64,000 bases of DNA. It comes from Stachybotrys elegans (taxonomy: Eukaryota; Ascomycota; Sordariomycetes; Hypocreales; Stachybotryaceae). The position numbers were made by a program, and so were the translations under genes. The stretch lies in contig JAGPNK010000002.1 of NCBI GenBank assembly GCA_020746835.1, positions 186,001 through 250,000 of the forward strand, read 5' to 3'. Under the pieces are notes generated by a model, which worked only from the letters and a program-made list of their open reading frames with translations, was not told the origin of the DNA and did not search any database. The first letter of the stretch is position 1, and each line of letters starts with the position of its first letter. Below are positions 43,421 through 55,763 of this stretch, piece after piece.

Positions 43421-45210
43421 TCATGCCGTCACCTCGACGGTGCTGACAACTGGCTTCTCCTTTACAGTGAGCTTCTCAGTCTCCGCTACAGGAGCCGGAG
43501 CAGCAGCGGGTTCCGTAGGTGCTTGCTCTGTGCGGCGGTCAATGACGATATCTCCATTCGCATCTGCGTACTTCTCCTTCAGCACACTATACCGGTAGTT
43601 GCGAGCCGGGTGCCCTTCTGGCACAGTCGGGTGGCCTGGAGTGTTGAGCAAGTTTTCACGATAAGTGCCTCCAGGGGCAGCATAGTCCTCCCACATCAGG
43701 CCTCGCTTCTGTAGTACTGGGACGAGGAGTTCAACAATGTCCTCGTACGACTCTGGGTTTGAGACGTCTATATCCCTTTGGGTCAGCGTACAAGAACTGT
43801 GAGAAGAAGTCGGTATCGTGGTAAGCGACTTACAGGCAATGTTGAAACCATCAATATCAGCATTGGTGGCCCAGTCTTCAAACACGTCGGCAACCATCTC
43901 TGGGGTGCCCACAGGCATTGGGCCAAAGCCACAGAAGGCCATCTTCTCGCCCAGCAGACGTGGAGTCACGACCACGCTCTCAGCCTGCGCCTTGACGGTG
44001 TTGATCATGGCGTGGATGGCATTGTCGCTCTTGCCGATCGACTTGACGTCAAACTCCTCATCGGGAGGGTAAGCACTCAGATCAACGTTGAGGTAGTTGC
44101 TGATCTTGGCCAATCCGCCACGCCAGTCAGCCATTGCCCTGTACTTGTCATACTTGGCCTGAGCCTCCTCCATAGTACGGCCCAGGATCGGTGTGATCTG
44201 AGGGAAGACTTTAATGTGGTTAGGGTCTCGGCCATTTGCAGCGGCAGCAGCCCGAATCTGCTTGACATATCCTGCGGTATCTGAAGGCTTGGAGCCGCCC
44301 ACAAAGATGGCCTCGGCGTTCAAAGCGGAGAAAGCCTTGCCAGCGGTGGACTGACCGGCCTGGAAGATGACGGGGGTGCGTTGAGGTGAAGGGTGGGCTG
44401 CGCTAATGGCCGCGGTCTTGTGGTGGTTGCCAATATAGGTGATGTTGTGGACTTTGGAAGGGTCGTAGGCGATTCCTGTCTCGTGATCAAACACCTCAGC
44501 ACCATCCTCCCAAGATCCTTCCCATAGCCTACAATGATGTTAATGAGCTTCCGAGTCGGACTCCATCTCTGAATAAGGGCTCTTACGCGTAGCACAAGTC
44601 AATGTACTCATGGGCCTTCTCATATCGCTTGTCATGAGGGGTGATCTTGTCTAGGCCGTTTGCCTTTGCACTCGAATTGGAGTAACTCGTTACGACATTC
44701 CAGGCAACTCTTCCCTTGGTGGCATGGTCGAGGGTGGAGTATGTTCGTGCAAGAAGAAAGGGCTGAATATTGTTAGCATGCTTGGATGAGGCTTGGTGGT
44801 GTGACGATGCCGCATACATTTATGTAGGAAGTGCTGCCTGTGATGCCAAAGGAAACAGACTTGGTGACTGCGGCCATGGCAGAGACGAAGACAATAGGAT
44901 CCATCTGGGCGCAATTTGCTCCAGATCTGAACTGGGCATCGAATTGGCCAGGAAACGAATCCTCAACACCGTAGATGTCGGCGAAGAAAATTCCCGTGAT
45001 CTTGCCCTTCTCGGCCAGTTTTGCCATCCAGGTGTAATACTCAATGCTATCCTTCTGGGGTTGCATATCGCCAGGGTTTCTGCACATCGCCGTTAATTCA
45101 TATCTTCATAGCTTCATATTAGGGGAAACTAACTTCCACATGCCAAGGCCCATGTGCGCGCCCTTGCACGCCATTTCAAAGAAGTTGAGGTGGATTTGTT
45201 TGGGAGCCAT
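43421..45210 (-). CDS. FMN-dependent monooxygenase, NtaA/SnaA/DszA type (luciferase-like)
   Basis: Five exons: 45210-45134, 45079-44818, 44762-44587, 44528-43834 and 43767-43421, for 518 residues. The ATG at 45210 gives MAPKQIHLNFFEMAC, the usual first strand. KITGIFFADIYG, DPIVFVSAMAAVT, PFLLARTYSTLDHATKGRVAWNVVTSYS, LWEGSWEDGA and RTPVIFQAGQSTAGKAFSALNAEAIFVG are diagnostic of the two-component flavin monooxygenases that act on nitrilotriacetate, EDTA, dibenzothiophene sulfone and similar compounds, using FMNH2 from a partner reductase. The last 30 residues are Pro/Ala/Glu-rich and extra to the family. It is divergent from a Zn2Cys6 gene. The real substrate is unknown. Confidence 0.94.
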
Positions 45211-45382
45211 GTTGGGCGAGGATTGTTGGCACTGCAATGGAAACTCGCTGTTGGATGTCACAAACAGAAAGATTAACAATGAGGAGAAGTAGGGTAAATG
45301 CAAGCATGGAAGTTATAGGTTATATGTGTTTGTTTTCTAGATATCGCCGCTTCCTCAGTGATCCTCTACGTCGTCGCAACCT

Positions 45383-45433
45383 TTCCCGATAGCTTGCCTA
45401 TGAGTGGGAGCTGATAATGCTTCCCGATAGCTT
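45383..45433. repeat. 13-bp direct repeat in promoter
   Basis: TTCCCGATAGCTT occurs at 45383-45395 and again at 45421-45433, 38 bp apart. Confidence 0.75.
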
Positions 45434-45453
45434 CGGCAAAGTGTGCAGTCGAT

Positions 45454-45466
45454 TCCGCTCAGCGGA
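45454..45466. promoter_or_regulatory. Palindrome TCCGC-N3-GCGGA, candidate regulator site
   Basis: An inverted CCG/CGG pair in the monooxygenase/regulator promoter; a likely type of Zn2Cys6 dimer site. Confidence 0.45.
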
Positions 45467-45491
45467 AGAGGATTCCGATTGAAGGGCCATG

Positions 45492-45506
45492 TCGGAACGT
45501 ATCCGA
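45492..45506. promoter_or_regulatory. Palindrome TCGGA-N5-TCCGA (CGG-N7-CCG), candidate regulator site
   Basis: CGG and CCG triplets facing each other, seven bases apart, is a classical Zn2Cys6 dimer layout. It lies 26 bp from the other palindrome. Confidence 0.5.
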
Positions 45507-45865
45507 AACACTCGTTGGGCGTAGGAAATCGCCATTGTGGAGGGGTCTTATCTTGACCCAGTTTATCCACGATAAGTTGAAGCTTGACTACGACTGGGCG
45601 GGGTTAGAGGTGAGATAACAAGCACTTAGCTTAGATACCGTGGGTCTCTACGAGTCAACCAAGTGGTTGGGTTGGAGAGGCCTGAGTCGTGGGGGTTGGA
45701 GATCCAGATCTCGGGGAGCAGCATGATCATCGAACGGCACACGCATCCTGCCCTTCGCATTGTCAAACCATCGTTTGATAATCACGTTGTTGCGCGGTAC
45801 AGCCATTCCATACTTGCCTAACATCGAACTCAGTGGCCGCATTTGCTCCACTCTTGCTTCACAGA

Positions 45866-48287
45866 ATGGATCTCGAAGGACATGAGAGTAGCCCGTCTGC
45901 GAGTGTCGTGATTGTCGAGGACCAGTCACCCCCAACGCGACCGCCCAAGCCTGCACGAAGGTCCAGGGTATCATTAGCTTGTCAGAGATGCAAACATCGT
46001 AAGCAAAAGGTTAGCAGCACGCCTTCCCATCGAAACCAACCACATGTCTAATGGCGATAAAGTGCAACGGCGGTCAGCCGTCATGTGGACGATGTCTCAA
46101 GCTCAACCTATCGTGTCACTATGTTGTGCCGGCATATCCAAAGCCAGTTCAAGCCAAGATATATATCAAAGCACTAGAAGACCGTGTTGCTGAGCTAGAA
46201 ACCGTGCTGAAGAACGGAGGCGATCGGACGGTATCAGATGACCATTGGACAATTGCTGCCGCGCTACCCACAGAGGGGAATTGGCAAGATCAGGATGAGA
46301 TCCAGCCCCTCGTCAACGCCGTCCGTGACCTGTCGCATGATGTGGCAGGCTCGTACATTGGAGGAGCATCTACCATCACTTTAGGTCGGGCTCTAGGCAA
46401 GGCTCTGGCGGGAAGGTCGATGCTCTCTCTACCTGCCTTGAGTCCCGAAGACGGACGTCTGGGACCAACTCATGCGCCATCCAACAAAAGCCATGCTGGC
46501 TCCTTAGAATGCAACACCTTCTCTTTACTGACTCAGATGAGTCAAGAGACTGCAGATGCATTGGTACATGCCTACCTCAAGCACATGTGCACAAATTTCC
46601 CCATCATTTTCTCGTTTGAGATTCTTGACCTGCACAAGCGGCGTCTTGATCTCGACGATATATATGAAGAGAGCATATTGCAGCTCATCTACGGTCTTGG
46701 GATTCATTTTTTACAAAAGGTGGGTTTCTGGACCATGAATCCGGATGTATGCGTTCTGACTCTGAGCAGACAAGCGAAACAAGCCTCAGTTATGACCCAG
46801 AACAGTTTTACTTTGCTGCTCTAGAGGAGCGAGACTCCATTTTGCGGCTGGGAGACACACGTGCTCTGACATATCTAATGCTATTAGGACAGCATGTGAG
46901 TTTAACCTTTTGTCTACAACCCATTTTCCAGCGCATCGCTAACAGGTGGTGAAGTGTTATAGAATGCCCAAGGACCCCGGAGCATGGTAAATATTGTTTC
47001 TGTGCCACGGGGCATTTGCTTCCACATACTTACTCGTCTTTTCTAGGACCTTCTACGGGCTTGCAATGAAGATGTGCGTGGAGCTTGGACTCCACAGGCA
47101 ACGAAGGTCGTCCAAGGTCTGCCTGAAATCGGAACGCAACAAACGCTTGTTTTGGATTTGCTACTGGCACGAGCGTGAATTGGCGGTTGCGATGGGACGG
47201 CCGCCATCGATATGTGATCATGATATTGATGTAGAGGTGGGTTCTAATGGACATTTTTTAACTACTCAACTAAGTCTGTGCAGCTCCCTTTGGACGTGGA
47301 TGAAGCTACCCAGGATCTCGATGTTTTCCAAAAGGCTTCTGAACAGGACCGATCCATTCCTCCTTTCCCACCCACATCATTATCAACGCTTATCCACCTT
47401 TTGAGACTTAAAAGAATAGAGTCAGCGATTCAACATTCCATCTATCGTGTCGATAGGCTGCAGCCTTCTGAAGACTTATGCCAAAAGACGGATGAGTTCC
47501 TGGAAAAACTACTGGCATGGAAGAGCGTCATCCCCCAGCAAGAATACGACCAGGATATGCTCGAAAATCAGATATATCTCAGTTACGATTCATACGTGAG
47601 TCACTACCCGAACCTATGGGGGATATATCTGCTGACACGGTGTCTAGATGGCCTCCTACCACAAGACACTCAGAATTCTTCTTCAGCCAAGGTTATACGA
47701 GCGTAATGTGCAGGATCGCTACCTCGGGCTCTGTGCTGAAGCTTGCCGCGGCGTGTGCGAGACATATAAGCGGCTGCATACCACGCTACCCATCTCATTC
47801 ACCTCGTTATCTTTGCAATCCGTTTTTCTTGCGGGTAAGTAGAGTTTATCCACTCGCAAATCCGTTCTAACCCAAGCTGCTGGCAGGTCTCACGCTGATA
47901 TATTGCATGTGGATCGACAACTCGACCGGCATGGCATTTCGGAATCACAGCGCTCTGACTGATTGTAGCATTATGCTATATGTGATGGCCGAACGATGGC
48001 AAGTAGGCAAGAAGTATCGAGATCTATTTGAGCTGGTGAAGAAGTCTGTGCTGGATGCTATTCAAGAGGGCCGACATGCGCCGCGCACTGCTGTCGCTTC
48101 CTTGAAAGATGGCATGCAAACATCGCTGCAACAGCTACAAGTAGACACGGAGGTGGAGAATGTGGCAGATGATCTGGAACAGATGATTAGCGACATGACG
48201 GGTGAGGCGATCCCGGCGTGGCATGATGAAACACTAAGTTTGTGGACTATGAACGAATCGTCCAACATATTTAGTTATATCATGTGA
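45866..48287 (+). CDS. Zn2Cys6 transcription factor with fungal_trans domain, likely pathway-specific
   Basis: Eight exons: 45866-46009, 46063-46719, 46770-46895, 46946-46986, 47047-47236, 47284-47595, 47648-47834 and 47887-48287, for 685 residues. The first splice falls inside the zinc cluster and restores Cys-X2-Cys-X6-Cys-X6-Cys-X2-Cys-X6-Cys (CQRCKHRKQKC, CGRCLKLNLSC). A coiled-coil-like IYIKALEDRVAELETVL follows for dimerisation. The middle homology region holds YLKHMCTNFPIIF, YRMPKDPGAWTFYGLAMKMCVELGLH and RLFWICYWHERELAVAMGRP, typical of PF04082. It lies between the monooxygenase (divergent) and the Old Yellow Enzyme (convergent, 179 bp between ends), so it probably regulates both; this is inferred from position only. 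Confidence 0.93.
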
Positions 48288-48466
48288 AGGAGATAATTAT
48301 CTTGGCGTTTGTTTACGCAGCTGCTACTCTGGTGTACTTGATGAAGCTGTTAACCAGCAGTGTGGTGAAAGTTGCGCCGCCACACTTCCCTCCAATACTG
48401 CCTTGCTTCAGAGAATGAGAAGTGGTATCGATATCCCCTACACCAACCAACAATAAAAATATTAAC

Positions 48467-49758
48467 CTAAGTGCCTGCAGTGGTCGCCTCGGTCTGCTTC
48501 AGCTCATTCGCTTCCTGCTCCTCCCATGTTAAGTAGTTGACATAGCCATTGCCTCGGTCTCCATCCCAGCTTCCATAAAAGCGACTGCGGTCGTAGGCTT
48601 GAAGAGGCTTTCCCAGCTGAAGTCTTTTGGGGAGGTCCGGATTGCTAACAAAATGCTTTGCAAAGGCGACAGCATCCCACCTCTTGTCCGTGATGGCGGA
48701 CTGGGCATTGTCTGCATCCCACCCACCACAGCTTATGCATGGGATTCCAGCTTTGCTGAAGATTGACTGGAAATGGGCATTGGAGACTTCGGGAAGTGAC
48801 CAGCTGCTGAAGAAAATCTCCTTGTTGGCCTCTACCCTGTCAAATCTCGGCTCGATGAAGTGAATACAGGAGAGCTTGTTGTCGCCGACGTAGGTTTCTG
48901 AGAGTTTCTGGCATAGATGGGACCATGTTTGCACACATTCTTCTCCAAATGTGCCGTTATATAGTCCCGTAGGTTCAAGGCGGATGCCGACGTTTGACGC
49001 TCCCACTTCTGCGGCTACCGCATTGATCAGGGCAAGTGGGAACTTGCACCGTGCTTCTGGCGAGCCTCCATACGAGTCGGTTCGCGTGTTTATGTTCGAA
49101 TGGAGAAATTGATCAAGGACTAACATGTTCAGCCTTTGGTGGACAAAATGTGGTGAGCACAAGACCTACGGTTGCCATTGCCGCCATTAATCTCGACCCC
49201 ATCGAAGCCAAGATCAATTGCCAGTCTCGAGGCTTTCACAAAATCTTGCATTGTGTTGACCATGTGTTGCTCTGTCATCGCCACCGGGGGGAAATCCTTG
49301 TATCGGACCTTTTCCTTTGTATCGGAGGTACGGAATGGGAAGAACTCATCGGTTTCCCAGGCGGTAGCACTGGCGCTAACAGTAGGGCACCCGGTCATTT
49401 GGGGGATTGTTGCGCGACCAGCATGCCAGAGCTGAGCATAGATATAGCCACCTTTGGCATGGACGGCTTCTACAACCTTCTTCCAGCCGTTCACCTGGGA
49501 CTCATCGAAAAGCCCTGGCACCCCAGGCATGCCGCTCGCCTCCAGGGACGGTGGGATCCCTTCCGTAATGAGCAACCCGCCAGGAGAGGCACGCTGGCCA
49601 TAATACAGCGCGCCCAAGTCGTCATGCACCCATATTCGATTGTCGGTGGCCTTAGAAACGGGAACGCCTCGATTTCGTGTCATTGGAGCCATGACGACTC
49701 TATGTTGGAGGATAATGCGTCCATTGGCAATTGGGAGAGGGGTGAACAATGCCGACAT
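48467..49758 (-). CDS. Old Yellow Enzyme family NADH:flavin oxidoreductase
   Basis: Two exons (49758-49170, 49119-48467), 413 residues. The upstream extension of the frame has no ATG, so MSALFTPLPIANGRI is the likely start. VVMAPMTRNRG, GGLLITEGI, YAQLWHAGR (FMN region), [31 protein letters not shown] across the splice, NTRTDSYGGSPEARCKF and the C-terminal FAKHFVSNPDLPKRL place it in the class II OYEs. The common His-Gly of the substrate pocket reads NGG here (asparagine for histidine); many fungal relatives vary at this site. The enzyme would reduce activated C=C bonds with NADPH and FMN. Confidence 0.92.
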
Positions 49759-50840
49759 GACGATGGTATACAACAGCCGAAGGTTATTGGCCTCCAAGTA
49801 AGCTATGGTGATGAGGGCTAGCTTTATTCACTGTCGACTTGATCCCGTTTATCGGGTTCTTCGTCGGATTACTTCCTTAGTTTGTTTCACTACTCACTGG
49901 CTCCGCTGTGTGCGACGGACGTCGGCTTGGTTTTCCTGTAGCCGATAGCGCGCGCGGAAAGCCTTCCGAAGCCCACATGCTCGTGTTAGGCCCAAAGCTT
50001 TTCAGACGGCCACGGCCAAGTCAAAATATCCCAATGCCCATGACAACGACGTTAAGCTTAGCTATCGATCGATGGCTTGCTTTGCAAAAATACCTCCCGG
50101 AATAAGAGAGCCATCCACGGGCACGCCATTCTCACAGTACGCTCCGAGAAAATAATCATGTAGCCCATCTTTCCATGTATGACAATAACCACACTCACTA
50201 CACCAACGCATCATATGACTGTGGATTTGCTGCTAGATTGGTGAGCGTGACGCTGGCTTGTGACGGTGACAGGGCTCGCAGCTACCCTAAGCCTGTGATT
50301 GCCCTTGGGCTCAGCTGGTGGACTGACTACCGTATGGATTGCCTAACCAATCTTATTCTTATACCACCCCTACTACCCATGACGACTGTAGTTGCTGAAG
50401 GATTAGATATCGCTGTTATATTTTACGGGCTCTTATTGTTACCACTTTTACAGTTCTCCCTTCCGTACTTCTTGTACTTACCGTGAACCCAATAAATGCC
50501 TACATCGGACTTCAAAAATATTTACTCGTTGATAGCAGTTGCTGATAATACGGACATACAGACTCATCTAGGTCGTCGAGCATTGATTCGCCAATGACGA
50601 AATTGGGTCTGATGATACCTTTGTCTCTACTCCGTACTGGAGCTAGCTGATGCCGTTGTGTGGGTTTGCTTGTTTTCGTGTGTCAATTAATGCTAGTCAG
50701 GGTATATTTTAGGCGAAATTATTCTCCGCTCCCGATCTAAGCAATCGTGCGATGGTGGCTTCACTCTGCCTACCTATTTCCAGCTATTTCTAGCGACCTC
50801 CCTTCTGCATCTTTGGTGAACCACCACAATTTCTTCCAAA
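49759..50840. other. Divergent intergenic region between OYE and SDR genes; no gene seen
   Basis: Two open frames (49908-50105, 50175-50486) have no domain and irregular composition. The last 60 bases are CT-rich, as expected just before the SDR start. Confidence 0.45.
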
Positions 50841-52054
50841 ATGACCGGTTTAAGCCTTGGAGTCATCCTTGCCATCGTGGCTATTCTGTTTCCCTTCCTC
50901 CTCTCGCGATTTTTTGCAGAGTATTTTCCCTGGCGTAGTCTATCGAAACAACGTCATGGCCGACCTACCGTCATCACCAAGTCCTACAGAGGCAGAACTG
51001 TCTTGATTACCGGCGCCAATGGTGCATTCGGCTCACGAGCTGCCAAGATATTCGCATCCCGAGATGTCCATACCCTTGTGCTCGTCGACGTCAGAGACTG
51101 TGGCCATCTGAAGCAACAAATATTGGCAGAGCTAAATGAGATGAAGAAGCCTGCACCGAGGATACTAGTCTGGCAGATCGACATGCTGTCCTTTGCCGGT
51201 TGCCAAGAGCTGGGACGAAAATCTCAAGAGCTTGAGAACCTCGATCATGTACTATTGACAGCCGGGATACTCTCGTTCAAACGTCAGGTGTCTCCTGAGG
51301 GCTGGGAAACATGTGAGTTGTTGCGCTCTTATCCATTTCCCTCTGAGGCCGAATCTCTAACACGCATCCAACAGCGTTGCAAGTCAACTTTCTCTCCAGC
51401 GCACTCATTTGTCTTCTTTTACTTCCACGCCTCAAGTCATCACCGGAGAACCCTTCTCCCCCAGTCTTAACCTTTGTTACCTCCTTTGGCATTTATCCGT
51501 CATCCTTCACAATGGGCATGCCTAAACAAGGCTCTTACCTCAAACACCTTAGCAATAACAAAGACGGCTTGCAGCAGGCACACCAATACGGCCGATCCAA
51601 AGCTCTCCTTCTTTATTTCGCCCGCGAGCTTGCGATTAAAGTTGCGGCTCCCTCAGCTAAACAACGCGGCATTCCTAAAGTTACTATCAACAGCGCGGAT
51701 CCTGGGTCGGCATGGACACCACTCACAGATCCTAACCAGAAGCAACTAATACCAAGGCTCATCACCAACTTTGGAGCCAGGGATCCGCAATTCTGTGCCA
51801 CGGCCTTGGTAAATGGCGTTTCTGCCTCCGAGGCAGGTCACGGGAAAATCATGCAAGACTTTGACACAACGTCGTAAGTATTCCGGCATTAGCTAACCAG
51901 GAATCGCATTTGCTGATGGCATACCAGTTACCCGCCCTTCATGGAGAGAAAGACCGGTCATGTTGCCCAGCAGCGCGTTTGGGAAGAGTTGCGAGCAGAG
52001 TTTGAGACAAAAGTACCCGAAGTACGGTCTGTGTTCAAAATGCTATGTGATTAG
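50841..52054 (+). CDS. Membrane-anchored short-chain dehydrogenase/reductase
   Basis: Three exons (50841-51312, 51375-51873, 51928-52054), 365 residues. An N-terminal membrane anchor (LGVILAIVAILFPFLLSRFF) precedes the Rossmann core with TGANGAFG at about residues 57-64. VLLTAGILSF occupies the NNAG position and the YxxxK pair is YGRSKALLLYF. NSADPGSAWTPLT follows. Splices restore WETSLQVNFLSS and FDTTSYPPF. The anchored SDR layout suggests action at the endoplasmic reticulum or lipid-droplet surface. It is the last gene of the putative catabolic group but may be unrelated to it. Confidence 0.9.
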
Positions 52055-52187
52055 GCGATGTTGAAACGGCAACATGATTGTACACCAATCATTTGCGGCA
52101 TAGAGTGAGGACGAGGATTCTATAGAAAGGCGAAAGAGTGCTAAGGAGGCTTCATTAATCTATTATAATACAAAGGATTGCAGTATG

Positions 52188-54189
52188 CTATTTTTTGACG
52201 GGGTGCATAGCAAAGTTAGGAGCATACACAATACCGTCTTTGACGCGCAGCATATACGGCATTCCCACTCCTCTGCTATCTGCAGCAATGTTGACCTTAT
52301 TGGAGAGCCAAGTATCCATGATCCGTCGTGGATAATTCGCTCCCCACCAAAAGGTGTGGCCTCCGTTCGCACTACTTTGCGGGTTAACCCACCCCATGCC
52401 GTCGGGGCTTTCCTCAGGTAAGAATCCAAACCACTTCTTAGGTTTCTTTACACGCCGCGGCTCGGATTGGTGACTTGTCTCATTGTTGATCTCGCTCCTC
52501 GGAGTCCAGCCGCGCATGTACGCAGGCTGGGGCGGGAAACTGATCTTCAGACCAAGCCACAGTGCCCAAGTCGGAAAGACAGACTCGGAGGGAATGGCGA
52601 GACCTCGGAGGTGCTGATCAGCATGAATTGCATGAAGGAGTGTACGGGAGGCGCGCGCAATCGCTGGCGGACACCAAAACCGTGGTGTATTGCCCCCTCT
52701 GCCAAAGCCTTTGACATAACCGCCGAAGGCCCATGCAGTCGTACGCGCATCACCACAGGGGCCCGTAACAATGACATCGGCGTCCTCGCCTACACCCCAA
52801 GAGAAGTTATCGTGATCAGGGTTCGAGACAGGCGGTTTAGGGCCAATGGGAGTGACCTCCCTAACGTTGATTGGTCCCCACGACCGAGACTGGCCGCCAT
52901 TTGCTTTGTCGACCGCAGACATAAATTCCTTGTATGTCCCAGACTCCTGGGTCCTGTATACGAAGGATGCACGCTCCAGGGCTTGCTTCCGTGGCTCGTA
53001 ACGCGCCGATGTCGATACAGCGTCGAGATATTCGCCCGCGTCGCCAAGGAAGCGGATATCGAGCTCAATTTGCCAATAGTGGTCATATTCGGGATAGAAG
53101 AGCGCAAACAATTGAGTTGGCTGATTGACCTGCCACATGGCTCTGCGTAGATTATTCTTTTGTCAGCTGACTTGGACTAGAAACGATGGCGAACTGACTC
53201 AACAGCAACTCACCTATGCTCCCCGACAGCAGCGTACCATGATTTGAGCAGCGTGTCATCCCATAGCACGGTGATGGAACGTAGTTCAGGCGGGATGCCG
53301 ACCGTGTCGAGAACTTTATCATATGCCTTCTTGGACTTGTAGATGTCTGGTTTGAGGTTCTTGAGGTTATGCAATAGTACAACAGAGTATTCACCCCCTC
53401 TCCGTAGACTCGCCTCGGTGATGAGCGACCGGATATACCACATGCTCTCAGGTTTGAACCTGAAACCATCGTAACTGCGAAGGATGAGCATGGTGCGTCT
53501 GGTATTCGAGAATTGGTCCCATCGTGGCGGCGCTTCTGCCGTACTCTTATTGAACAGCACGAATCTAGGCTCAGAAGCGAGCCGAGAAGTCAATGGGGCT
53601 TGTGGGAAGCGATGAGCATTCGCCGCGGAACACGCATCCATGAGCTCCCCCCAGTCAACTTTGTCCCAGTCGACTTTGCTTCGTGTATAGTTTGCGGATT
53701 TTTCGCCAAAACCATAGGGTCCGTAACGACCGTCAGCGGACATCCAAGTGAGCCCGAGCCCAAGGTCGGCTTGAGAGCCAGAAAAGGGTACGGGATAATC
53801 TAGACTCAGAGTTAGCGACCGTCACTCATTTGCTTTGTATTTCTTTGATCGCTCAGTTTGCTATTTTCAGTTGCTCAGGACATACCGGTGTCAATCTCCT
53901 CATACAAGAGCTCGTCGTCTGGACTGTTATCCAATGGGAGCCCGCGGACACCTACGCAAGGAGTCGGCTTGAAGAGGGGCCTGCGCGGCGTAGGGCTAGG
54001 CATACGCCCTGGGCCATGATGAAGGACGTTGATGTCACTCAATCTTATGATGGGGTCAGGGGAAAAGAGGTAGTAGGCGGCGATAACCCAAACGATAATA
54101 GGCAAAAAGAGGTAGCGCTTTGGAAATGCAGCACAGCGTTGTAAGGGCAACCGGCCGCCGATGACGCTGATGAATCGGCGTATGGTCAT
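52188..54189 (-). CDS. DUF3405-family type II membrane protein (putative Golgi protein)
   Basis: Three exons (54189-53886, 53799-53214, 53142-52188), 614 residues. The ATG at 54189 opens MTIRRFISVIGG; the frame upstream has only non-ATG codons. A single membrane span (YLFLPIIVWVIAAYYLF) follows about 30 basic residues, so most of the protein is luminal. DLGLGLTWMSADGRYGPYG, LILRSYDGFRF, MWQVNQPTQLFALFYPEYDHYWQIELDIRF and WGVGEDADVIV are the conserved blocks of DUF3405, a fungal family suspected to be glycosyltransferases because of its topology and acidic motifs. The activity is not established. Confidence 0.87.
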
Positions 54190-55763
54190 GGTCGGGCTGC
54201 GGCGCAAGGTCGAGTCCACGAATGTCGATTCCAAGGCAAGCGCGTGGACATCTGGCCAACTAAAAGGCAACACACCAGGCCTGTCAGTAAAGTGGGCTTG
54301 TATGGGGGCGGTGGGTGGATGTTACGTCAAGGGGCTCGGCGAAGAATTGTGCTCTGACGATTGGCAAGCGTCAGCGTTCTTTGGCTGTCTTGAACTAAGG
54401 AGGCAGACGCCACGGCTCTCCCAGCACACGGGGCGGGGGCATCTTTGACTTCATGAACCCCCCATTTGATGAGATTATGCATAACGCTGGCCAGTGGGAT
54501 TTCCGAACCAGCAGCCAACGTTCAGCGGGGGCCATGCTGTATCTGAGAACATCCTGCAATCCCTTGTCCCTAGCAGCTGTTTGTGTTACGATGTTAACCG
54601 TATACTGGTACTAGAGAGGGCCTTATTGTTAGCCGAATATCTGCCTCTTTCAAACCTCCACTGTAGGAAATTCAATTTTGATGAGTAACCAGGATTGTGC
54701 TGCGGATCATGAACAAGCAGGGTCCAGCTCCCTCTGGGCTCCATCTTCCGCCGGGGTTCTTAATTGGTCCGCTAGGTTCGTATTTATTGAAGGAAGCACA
54801 CACGATCCACTTCTTAAGCGAGTCTGCTGTTAACAATTTCTGCGTACCAGTCTTGGGAGCGAACGGCGAAAGCGGAGAGCTTCCGTGGAGGCTGGGAATC
54901 GCTCCGGGGCTCTGTGCGTGAGTCCTAGAGCACTTGATATGGGAGGCCCGGGCCTCTGCAATCAAACCAGGGTTGTATCAGTACCCGGTTAGACGGCAGG
55001 GATGCCAAGGCCAGCGACTGAGAATGGGATGGATGTGACCCGAAATTCTCTCACGGGGACGGATAATGGGAGAATTTCCGATCCTATACTCCGTAGAAAT
55101 CAGCAAATTAGCGGTATGAACTGTTGATATAAACTACGGCAAGGAACGCCATGGAACATGTTACTCGTAACACAACAGAAAGAGAAGCCGAAAGGAATTC
55201 TTGATGATACCGCACTACTCTACTCCCTACTGTAGGAATTTATTCACCATTGCGCTGGAAAATGACGGCTCGTTGGCGTGAAGCAGAGTACAGAGTCAGG
55301 ATACGACCTTCAGAAGAGATGATGGCAGAAATATGGCTTGGCCAAATAAAATCCAGTTCATTTGTCTACCTACCTTGGGGCTCTAATATTCCCCGTCCGC
55401 ACCTCAGGACACGAGCTTCAAGCATTCGGAATACATCTTCTCAAGTCTACCTAGGTATCTACATGCTTTGGAGTCCAGGCTGCTTTGCAATGTCAGTAAC
55501 CGTGAGTATTACCTTGGCGAACTTCTCTTCGAACATGCGCCGCCCAGATAGCTATATCGTGCTGGCTCCAGCCGGGACGGGACGCAAGACAGACGGGTAA
55601 GCAGGCATGTTGCAGCATGGTGGATAGGAAAATTTTGGGGCTTTGCCGATCTGCTTTCCGGGGATGGTGGAGACTACTTCACCTGTCACTTTGTCTCACT
55701 CCCCTCCGTACGCATGTTACCCATAGGGGGACGATCCGAGATGCAGGATCGGATATTCCAGAT
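54190..55763. other. Intergenic; nothing recognised
   Basis: Upstream of the DUF3405 gene and downstream of the second HET gene. Several short frames, none with a domain; no repeat seen. Confidence 0.4.

Larger units (their letters stand above)
45211..45865. promoter_or_regulatory. Divergent promoter of monooxygenase and Zn2Cys6 regulator
   Basis: The 655-bp region contains two CGG/CCG inverted motifs and a 13-bp direct repeat (separate entries), the type of element that Zn2Cys6 dimers bind. Confidence 0.5.

Noticed and set aside
45211..45303. Longer N-terminus for the flavin monooxygenase starting at 45303
   Set aside because: The extension would add a signal-like peptide to a cytosolic enzyme family whose members start as MAPKQIHLN-like strands.
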